Shown: positions 1 through 5,032 of the stretch, in pieces
How positions within the stretch are numbered: position 1 is the stretch's first letter
Layout: the number at the start of each line of letters is the position of its first letter
DNA from: Gemmatimonadota bacterium
GTDB taxonomy: Bacteria; Latescibacterota; UBA2968; UBA8231
Length of the DNA stretch: 5,032 nucleotides
Assembly: GCA_026706505.1 (NCBI GenBank)
Contig: JAPOYQ010000791.1
Coordinates: forward strand, 1 to 5,032
Reading direction: 5' to 3'
Translations under genes and position numbers: made by a program
The notes under the pieces: model-generated
Told to the model about the DNA's origin: nothing
Database searches by the model: none
The model's input: only the letters and a program-made list of their open reading frames with translations

Positions 1-1
1 G

Positions 2-79
2 GTGATTACACGAAGATCAGCTTTTTGCCTCGTTTGGGGCACAATCTGCCTAATTTTGAGCCCATTTCCCGCCCTAGCC
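2..79 (+). other. Sec-type signal peptide of gene 1 product
   Basis: Residues 1-26 show a basic n-region (Arg4, Arg5), a hydrophobic h-region from about 7 to 22, and a small-residue c-region with Ala24-Leu25-Ala26 followed by Gln27. This fits signal peptidase I cleavage after Ala26. Cys9 and Cys16 are the only cysteines in the whole protein. Neither is followed by a sequence typical of a lipoprotein signal (no small residue then Cys at the end of the hydrophobic core), so a lipoprotein is unlikely. Confidence 0.85.
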
Positions 80-2686
80 CAAGAGTACGGAAGCCGTCTC
101 GGCACAGTCCAGCGAGGGGGAGAAGTATCCTTCCAACCGAAGGGCCCAGGGGTGCTCTTTGGTGCCCTAGACCCGGCCCAGAGGAAATGGTATGTACCCC
201 AAGAACTCTTTAATGAGTACCAGTGGCGCCAGTGGGAGTACTCCAACTATGCCCGGGAACATTTTCAGCGGTATGTCGATATCGTCCAGGAAGGCGATTC
301 TTTCTACGACCTCTACGGCAACTATATCACCCGGGGTTGGGTTATCTTCAATAATTCCCAAACCCAGCCGCAACAGTTTGGCTCTTCCATTCTCAAAGCC
401 AACAGGTTTAATCAATGGTTCAGCGGTGTCCTTATCTCGGCCGATGCCAAGGGCCAAAACTACTATGCCCTGACCATGGGTGCCGCCCTCCGCACCACCC
501 TCACCCCCATGACCTTTTCCAAACCTCGCTGGGACGGAATCCAATTCGACTACGCCGCCGACAAGTACCAGGGGACTATAATCTACTCTCGCATCAGCCA
601 GCCCGGCGGCACTACTACGAACGATATTGAGACTCTAGCGACCAACACCACGTCCCTCATTGGCGGGCGCTTTACCACCCAAGTCGGCGATTTTGCTACC
701 ATTGGTCTCACCAGCGTCAATAGTCACCAGTCCAATACCATCATCGATGGATTCGCCGGCAATCCCATCACTGGCGAACTGACTCTGGATCAGAACAACA
801 CCATTTCTGCCATTGAAATTGTCCTGCGCGATGACTCGCCTGAAGACGGAGTGGGAGGTGCCGCCTTCTTCCCGGCCGGTTCCGATATTATCATCACCTA
901 CCTAGACGGTACGGTGGACCGGGGCAAACAAATTCGCTTTGAGCCCGTCATCGAAGGAGGTTTTGTCCGCGAAGGCTTCCTCTCAGCCGATGGCACCGAG
1001 GAAATCCGCCTGCGTTACGACTTTGACAGCCCGGCCTTTATCAGCCGCTCCAGTGCCTCCAAGGAAGATATCAAAAAGGTGAAATTCCGTCTGGTTCTGG
1101 GCAACGATTACCAAGTGTGGGTGACCTCGGATCGGCAATTGAACCAATCGGACGTTTCGGTTTTGATTTTGCAGGCCCAGGCCGAGGGCAATGTCCAAGA
1201 CAATACCAACCTGCAGGTAGTCAGCTTTGAGTATGGCCTGCCCACGGCTACCCAGATCTGGGGCGGCACCTTGGAGTTGAATGAGGTTTTGGGCTTCGAT
1301 TTCTACGGCGAATACGACCTGAGCTATTCCTATACTAAGTACCCCAACGTCACCATCGATGCCACCGAGAAAGACCACTCCACTTGGTCGGGCATCGAAG
1401 GAGATCGAGCGGCTCCGGCTTGGATGATCAATCTATCGCGCGCCGATTACCCTTGGTTCGTCTTTGCCGAAGCCTACAGCATGGATCCGCGCTACAACAC
1501 GAGGACCTTCACCACCCTCAGTTCCGGCTTTATCGATTACGAGGACGAACGCGCTCATGTATTAGAATTGGTGGAGGACAACGACGATCAGGACCAATTC
1601 CCCGATACGGTCCGCAAGGACTGGAGATCGGGCGACCAGCAAGTCTATCCGGGTTGGGATGAAAACGGCGACTTTATATCTGACTTCAACCAAAACGACA
1701 ACCGCTCGTTGACCAACTCTATTCCCGACTACGATGAGCCTTTTCTGCGCCACAACGTGGATCGTCCCGAATTTCTCTTTGGGATCGATATGAACAACAA
1801 CGGCTGGATCGACCGCTTTGAAAACGACGAATTGCCGGATTATCCCTACAAGAAGGATCACCGAGGCTACAACATCTATTTTGGCACCCATCTGAGCCCA
1901 GAGATGCGCATCACCCTTGGTGCCTTGCGCGAGGATCTGATTTCCTCGGACCAAAGTAACCAGTCTAGGTACGCTCTCTTCACCTTGGACCGCGATACGG
2001 CCACATGGGGCCATTGGCGTCTTTTCAATATGCTCAAGTCGGTGGAAGACGATATAGCCGACGATTTACTGCAGTGGCTGCCCAACGCCAATATTCGCAC
2101 CGGCGAATCCACCAAAATCGAGGATCCTCTCATTGGGCGCGACACTTGGATCAATTCCCTATGGCTAGGCAATGACTACAAACTCAGCGGACTTAAGGTC
2201 AGCAACTACCTAAAGTACGATTTCTACCACCAGCGGCTCAGCCAGAATGAGCGTGCTCCCTTGGGTTTGCGCGAACGAGATTTCTTCTTTGGCCTTATCA
2301 ATAAAGCCAGCTACCGCTTCGACTTGGGCAACCTGTGGATCGAGCCGCGCTGGAAAAGCGAATTCCGCTACCAGAGCATTGATCTAACCTCCACCGATAA
2401 ACGCCGGGAACTCACTGAGTTGGGTGGCCTTATCTTGGGATTTCCCCTGCTGGCTCATACCAGTGTCCAGGCCGGTCTGGAGTTTTCCCGCTTCGACGAT
2501 CTCGAGAACGACATCAACGATTTCAACGGCGTGGTGAGTGCGGTGCAATTCAGCAATGATTCGGCTTACCTAGGGTACCAGTTGACTACCCGGATGGGCT
2601 TGCAAATAGATCGCCGCAAAGCCAAAGGGAAGAGCGCGAGCATCATTACCCAAAGTTTCCTCACCGTCTATGCTGGTATACAGTAA
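2..2686 (+). CDS. Large secreted, probable outer-membrane/surface beta protein of unassigned family
   Basis: This gene encodes 894 residues starting at GTG and ending with TAA. I do not recognise a named family. Residues 1-26 form a signal peptide (Arg4-Arg5, hydrophobic core 7-22, cleavage motif ALA at 24-26), which supports this start although only one base lies upstream, so no ribosome site is visible. The mature protein has no cysteine and is rich in Tyr, Phe, Trp, Asn and Asp. Residues 60-510 are beta-rich and may hold a sandwich-like domain (about 265-415). Residues 513-620 are very acidic with calcium-loop motifs (see separate entry). From about 620 to 894 there are alternating polar/aromatic segments (for example 731-743, 778-790, 819-830, 856-869, 880-893) resembling strands of an outer-membrane barrel, with a last strand ending at the C-terminus. 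The protein probably sits in or on the outer membrane. Secretion is well supported; the barrel and any transport, adhesion or structural role are inferred. It precedes a membrane glycosyltransferase gene by 12 bases, suggesting an operon. Confidence 0.85.
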   Translation: MITRRSAFCLVWGTICLILSPFPALAQEYGSRLGTVQRGGEVSFQPKGPGVLFGALDPAQRKWYVPQELFNEYQWRQWEYSNYAREHFQRYVDIVQEGDSFYDLYGNYITRGWVIFNNSQTQPQQFGSSILKANRFNQWFSGVLISADAKGQNYYALTMGAALRTTLTPMTFSKPRWDGIQFDYAADKYQGTIIYSRISQPGGTTTNDIETLATNTTSLIGGRFTTQVGDFATIGLTSVNSHQSNTIIDGFAGNPITGELTLDQNNTISAIEIVLRDDSPEDGVGGAAFFPAGSDIIITYLDGTVDRGKQIRFEPVIEGGFVREGFLSADGTEEIRLRYDFDSPAFISRSSASKEDIKKVKFRLVLGNDYQVWVTSDRQLNQSDVSVLILQAQAEGNVQDNTNLQVVSFEYGLPTATQIWGGTLELNEVLGFDFYGEYDLSYSYTKYPNVTIDATEKDHSTWSGIEGDRAAPAWMINLSRADYPWFVFAEAYSMDPRYNTRTFTTLSSGFIDYEDERAHVLELVEDNDDQDQFPDTVRKDWRSGDQQVYPGWDENGDFISDFNQNDNRSLTNSIPDYDEPFLRHNVDRPEFLFGIDMNNNGWIDRFENDELPDYPYKKDHRGYNIYFGTHLSPEMRITLGALREDLISSDQSNQSRYALFTLDRDTATWGHWRLFNMLKSVEDDIADDLLQWLPNANIRTGESTKIEDPLIGRDTWINSLWLGNDYKLSGLKVSNYLKYDFYHQRLSQNERAPLGLRERDFFFGLINKASYRFDLGNLWIEPRWKSEFRYQSIDLTSTDKRRELTELGGLILGFPLLAHTSVQAGLEFSRFDDLENDINDFNGVVSAVQFSNDSAYLGYQLTTRMGLQIDRRKAKGKSASIITQSFLTVYAGIQ
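1538..1861 (+). other. Acidic Asp/Asn-rich segment with calcium-binding-type loops in gene 1
   Basis: Residues 513-620 of gene 1 are packed with Asp, Asn and Glu and contain three metal-loop-like motifs. Residues 525-535 (EDNDDQDQFPD) resemble a thrombospondin type 3-like acidic loop. Residues 553-561 (DENGDFISD) resemble a dockerin/EF-hand loop with shifted spacing. Residues 596-607 match the canonical 12-residue EF-hand loop, with Asp596, Asn598, Asn600, Gly601, Ile603, Asp604 and Glu607 at the expected ligand or structural positions (bases 1787-1822). Helices flanking an EF-hand are not evident, so this is more like the isolated calcium loops of extracellular proteins. Calcium binding is inferred from the motifs; its likely role is stabilising an extracellular part of the protein. 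Confidence 0.6.
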
Positions 2687-2698
2687 TTCCTCCCGGGC

Positions 2699-5032
2699 AT
2701 GACTGCACCTTTTGCCCTAGGCGATTGGCGCCGCCTAGGGCCTGCTCTTTTGTTGGGCCTGTTGGCGCTAATCCTCCGCCTCGTCTACTTGGAGCAAATT
2801 CGGGATGGGCTATTCTTTAATATCCCAATCGTAGATGCCAAGACTTATGTGGAGGACGGACTCTATCTAAGCAGTCAGTCCTGGGCCGGCCGGCCGACGC
2901 CCTTTTGGCAGCCGCCGCTGTATCCCTATCTCCTGAGCCTCTTTTTCTGGTTTTTCGATCAAAACCTCTACTTGCCGCGCCTGTTCCAAGCTCTACTCGG
3001 AGCGGGTATATGCGTCTTTACCTACATTCTCGGCCTCCGCGTTTTCTCCTTTCCCGTGGCTTTTGGGGCTGGGTTGGCCGCTGCCTTTTACGGTCCGCTG
3101 ATCTACTTTGGCGGCGAGTTGCTGCCCACTATTCCGGCCATTTTCCTCAACCTGCTGTTGCTATTACACCTGAGCCGCCAGCCCAGTCCAGTTCGCTGGC
3201 CCTATCTGGTCTCCGGACTCTTGCTAGGTATCTGTGCCTTGGCCGTAGCCAATATTCTTTTGTTTCTTCCCTTCCTTCTCTTCTGGCTGTGGTCCACTAG
3301 TAAAAGAGCACATATTGCCCTCCCTCGCATCTTACAACAGGGCGTCCTCCTTCTTTTGGGATGTGGCCTTATCATCGCTCCCGTTGCGCTGCGCAACTAT
3401 CTAGTTGGCGGCGATCTAGTGCTAATTTCCCATAATGCCGGCATCAATTTCTACATCGGCAACAACCCCGATTACGATCACACAGTCAATATCCGCCCAG
3501 GGCAAGACTGGATTCACCTAATTGCAAGCCCCGAAAGAGAAGCAGGTATTGAACGCCCCTCGTCAAAGTCTCGCTTTTTCTTTGCCCGCTCATGGGCCTA
3601 TATCGCTGATGACCCCTTGGATTATCTGAAACTTTTAGGGAGCAAACTCTATCTTTTTTGGCACGGAGACGAAATCCGGCGAAACCTCGATCCCTATTTC
3701 GCCCGCCGCGATTCGACCTTGCTCCAGGTCTTACTGTGGAAGTTCGGTCTGGCTTTTCCCTTTGGGCTAGTGGGGCCTTTCGCCCTGTTCGGGCTGGCGT
3801 TTTTCTGGTGCAGCAAAGAAGGCCGTACTCCCCAAGGACGTCTGCTGTTGTTTTTTATCCTCGCCTACATGCTCTCAGTGATTCTCTTCTTCGTGACTGC
3901 TCGCTATCGCCTGCCTGCCGTGCCTATTTTGTTGCTCTTTGCCGCTTTTGGTCTATACAGGCTCTGGTACACATCTCATCGCCCTTGGGTCCTAGCCGGC
4001 GTAGTCGGGGTCCTAGTGTTGACCAGCTTGGGCGCTGGTAGAATGGATATGGCAGGGGATACTCAGCAGCGCTTCTGGATGGGCTACGCCTATGAGCAGA
4101 AGGGCATGGTCTCCAACGCCATGCGGGAATACCGCGCCGTGATTGAGGAGCGTCCTGATCACCGGAATGCCCTGTTGAGCTTGGCCAACCTCTACAACGC
4201 AAAAGCACAACACGCCGACGCCATAGAAATCTACCTTCAATATGTGCGCTTTTATCCCGAGACCGCTCCCGCTCGTTTTCTGCTGGGTAATGCCTATCTG
4301 GGTGCCCAGTTGTATCAGGAGGCCATCGCCGTCTATTCCGATCTGGTTCCTCTGCGACCCCAATGGGCCGCCCTCCACGGTCGCTTGGGCTACGCCTATG
4401 TAATGGCTGGCCAACCCCAGCGCGCCATCCAAACCTATCGCCAAACCCTTGAGCTCCAGCCGGATTCGAGCCTAGTGCGCTACCAGTTGACCCGGCTCTA
4501 CGAAGAGACCGGCGAGATAGATGCAGCCGAAAAAGAGTGCCGCATCCTGCTGAGCCGTGAACCGGAAAATCCCCAGTACCATACCCTGCTGGCCAATCTT
4601 TTGATCAAGCGCGAAGGAGTTGCAAAAGGGGCGAACCCGCTAGGTCGGTCCCCCCGATTGCTGGAGGCAGAAGACCATCTGCTCCAAGCCGTCAGCTTGG
4701 ATGCCAATTCCGTCCAGACCCGTTGGAGTTTGGGCCTACTTCTAGCCCGACAGCAGCGCTACAGCGAAGCAATCGAGCACTTCGAGCAGATCCTGCTTTT
4801 AAGTCCCACAGACTTTGAGGTACACAGGCATCTAGGCAATCTCTACAAGCGCGCCGGAGACCTCAACAAGGCCGACGAACACTACGGTCTTTATAGCCTT
4901 GCCGAACGGCAACAAAAAATGCGGCAACAAGCCGAAACTTCAATAAAAGTACAATTGACAAAAATCTTGGGGAATTGTCCCATTGACATGCAAACCTATT
5001 TCGCGCATAGTTCAACACTAGGCCACTCAGTT
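2699..5032 (+). CDS. GT-C (PMT_2/GT39-like) membrane glycosyltransferase fused to C-terminal TPR array; 3' end outside window
   Basis: The frame is open for 778 codons from ATG 2699 to the last base, so the gene is 3'-partial. It probably transfers a sugar from a polyprenyl-phosphate carrier to an acceptor on the periplasmic face of the inner membrane. Residues 13-33 form the first membrane helix. The following loop holds Asp46 in PIVDAKTY, the position of the catalytic Asp in GT-C enzymes, and residues 69-80 (FWQPPLYPYLLS) match the family's conserved Pro-Pro-Leu-Tyr motif. More hydrophobic segments lie at about 94-115, 119-158, 168-199, 213-232, 345-370, 382-420 and 428-447. A large loop at 240-340 includes HNAGINFYIGNN (245-256), typical of bacterial GT39-like proteins, and ARYRLPAVP (401-409) is another family signature. 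Residues 454-738 are eight TPRs. ATG 2699 is the first start after the in-frame gene 1 stop and keeps helix 1 intact; no Shine-Dalgarno sequence precedes it, so coupling to gene 1 translation is likely. The acceptor and sugar are unknown. Confidence 0.9.
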   Translation, partial: MTAPFALGDWRRLGPALLLGLLALILRLVYLEQIRDGLFFNIPIVDAKTYVEDGLYLSSQSWAGRPTPFWQPPLYPYLLSLFFWFFDQNLYLPRLFQALLGAGICVFTYILGLRVFSFPVAFGAGLAAAFYGPLIYFGGELLPTIPAIFLNLLLLLHLSRQPSPVRWPYLVSGLLLGICALAVANILLFLPFLLFWLWSTSKRAHIALPRILQQGVLLLLGCGLIIAPVALRNYLVGGDLVLISHNAGINFYIGNNPDYDHTVNIRPGQDWIHLIASPEREAGIERPSSKSRFFFARSWAYIADDPLDYLKLLGSKLYLFWHGDEIRRNLDPYFARRDSTLLQVLLWKFGLAFPFGLVGPFALFGLAFFWCSKEGRTPQGRLLLFFILAYMLSVILFFVTARYRLPAVPILLLFAAFGLYRLWYTSHRPWVLAGVVGVLVLTSLGAGRMDMAGDTQQRFWMGYAYEQKGMVSNAMREYRAVIEERPDHRNALLSLANLYNAKAQHADAIEIYLQYVRFYPETAPARFLLGNAYLGAQLYQEAIAVYSDLVPLRPQWAALHGRLGYAYVMAGQPQRAIQTYRQTLELQPDSSLVRYQLTRLYEETGEIDAAEKECRILLSREPENPQYHTLLANLLIKREGVAKGANPLGRSPRLLEAEDHLLQAVSLDANSVQTRWSLGLLLARQQRYSEAIEHFEQILLLSPTDFEVHRHLGNLYKRAGDLNKADEHYGLYSLAERQQKMRQQAETSIKVQLTKILGNCPIDMQTYFAHSSTLGHSV
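2714..2741 (+). repeat. Perfect 10-bp GC-rich inverted repeat inside the start of gene 2
   Basis: GCCCTAGGCG (2714-2723) and CGCCTAGGGC (2732-2741) are exact reverse complements separated by 8 bases, able to form a strong RNA hairpin. It begins 12 bases after the ATG of gene 2, within codons 6-15, and 27 bases after the stop of gene 1. A T-rich stretch (CTCTTTTGTT, 2745-2754) follows after 3 bases, so the layout resembles a weak intrinsic terminator. It could reduce expression of gene 2 relative to gene 1, act as an attenuator, or be a chance result of codon choice. No function is proven. Confidence 0.5.
2735..4039 (+). other. GT-C multi-pass catalytic domain of gene 2
   Basis: Residues about 13-447 of the gene 2 product make up a multi-pass membrane domain of roughly ten to twelve hydrophobic segments. 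Candidate functional residues are Asp46 in the first outer loop and Glu140 in a second conserved-looking stretch (YFGGELLP, 136-143). The large hydrophilic loop from about 240 to 340 would lie on the periplasmic side in the GT-C fold. Among known families it looks closest to the PMT_2 / ArnT-like group; an oligosaccharide ligase-type (Wzy/WaaL) assignment is less likely because of the early Asp loop and the Pro-Pro-Leu-Tyr motif. Helix count and topology were judged by eye. Confidence 0.75.
4058..4912 (+). repeat. Array of eight TPR repeats in gene 2 product
   Basis: Tetratricopeptide repeats begin at residues 454, 488, 522, 556, 590, 624, 671 and 705. The period is exactly 34 residues except for the sixth, which is 47 because of a 13-residue insertion. 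The repeats carry the usual consensus: aromatic/Leu at position 4, Leu-Gly/Ala at 7-8, Tyr at 11, Ala at 20, and Pro near 32 (for example LGNAYLGAQLYQEAIAVY in the third). TPR arrays form superhelical protein-binding surfaces. Here the array follows the last membrane helix after only about seven residues, so it is tethered close to the membrane. Whether it faces the periplasm or the cytoplasm depends on the helix count. Confidence 0.9.
4913..5032 (+). other. Post-TPR tail of gene 2, possible degenerate ninth TPR
   Basis: After the eighth TPR comes a charged helix-like linker (Glu/Gln/Lys-rich, about residues 735-757). Residues 764-778, with Tyr767 and Leu774 at TPR-like positions 4 and 11, could start a degenerate further repeat before the window ends. 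Bases 4935-4970 look more AT-rich than the rest of the gene. Two TTGACA hexamers (4955-4960 and 4983-4988) occur here; the second has CATAGT at 5006-5011 after a 17-base spacer, a weak sigma70-like promoter candidate. Because the frame stays open, I read this as continued coding sequence. Confidence 0.35.

Noticed and set aside
983..1378. A 131-codon minus-strand ORF opposite gene 1
   Set aside because: It is antisense to continuous gene 1 coding sequence, with no signal, motif or ribosome site.
1562..2014. A 150-codon minus-strand ORF rich in Val/Ile opposite gene 1
   Set aside because: Its hydrophobicity is the complement of Asp/Asn codons (GAC/AAC become GTC/GTT) in the acidic segment of gene 1, and there is no independent coding evidence.
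2750..2752. TTG codons at 2750 and 2753 as alternative starts for gene 2 downstream of the hairpin
   Set aside because: Starting there would remove part of the first membrane helix (residues 13-33), and ATG 2699 is in frame and available.
2884..2895. GGCCGGCCGGCC palindromic run
   Set aside because: It encodes Ala-Gly-Arg-Pro in frame within the first outer loop of the glycosyltransferase; no partner repeat or element boundary was seen.
2905..3300. A complete 131-codon + strand ORF within the gene 2 region
   Set aside because: It lies in a different frame from the 778-codon open frame that carries clear GT-C motifs. Its translation is Ser/Arg/Pro-rich low-complexity, typical of a shadow frame.
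3654..3659. Run of six T as a possible frameshift site in gene 2
   Set aside because: The protein motifs continue in the same frame on both sides, so there is no sign of a sequence error or programmed slippage.
3658..4041. A 127-codon + strand ORF
   Set aside because: It is out of frame with gene 2, has Arg/Pro-rich translation with no recognisable motif, and is fully inside the membrane-domain coding region.
4013..4444. A 143-codon minus-strand ORF opposite the TPR array
   Set aside because: It is antisense to well-defined TPR repeats; its length is explained by codon bias of the true gene.

Overview
The window holds two large genes on the + strand, packed head to tail with no room for anything else. 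Gene 1 (2-2686) encodes a complete 894-residue secreted protein with a clear signal peptide. Its mature part is cysteine-free, aromatic-rich and beta-rich, as expected of an outer-membrane or cell-surface protein of a Gram-negative (diderm) bacterium. Gene 2 starts at 2699, only 12 bases after the gene 1 stop and in the same reading frame, and stays open through the last base (778 codons, no stop). It encodes a polytopic membrane glycosyltransferase of the GT-C / PMT_2 (ArnT-like, GT39/GT83) kind, fused to at least eight TPR repeats. The gap of 12 bases and the shared strand suggest one operon.

The style of both proteins recalls uncultivated FCB-group or related candidate phyla (Latescibacteria, Poribacteria, KSB1, Zixibacteria and similar). 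The reasons are a large orphan surface protein with Asp/Asn-rich calcium-type loops and a GT39-like plus TPR fusion. This is recollection of family style, not a search result, so the phylum is left open. Base composition looks moderately GC-rich (mid-50s percent by eye, not counted). The tetranucleotide CTAG is not depleted: about 21 copies were found.

Layout: 2-79 signal peptide; 80 to about 1537 N-terminal beta-rich region; about 1538-1861 acidic calcium-binding-like segment with a canonical EF-hand-type loop; 1862-2686 probable membrane-strand region; 2687-2698 intergenic gap with no recognisable Shine-Dalgarno sequence; 2714-2741 a perfect 10-bp inverted repeat inside the first codons of gene 2; about 2735-4039 GT-C membrane domain; 4058-4912 TPR array; 4913-5032 linker and possibly a degenerate further TPR, running off the window.

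The working idea is that gene 2 moves a sugar from a lipid carrier to an acceptor on the outer face of the inner membrane, with its TPR array selecting a protein or other partner. Gene 1 would be a surface protein made at the same time and is one possible acceptor. The domain calls are supported by the sequence; the functional pairing is inference. No RNA genes, CRISPR arrays, insertion sequences or tRNAs were seen.
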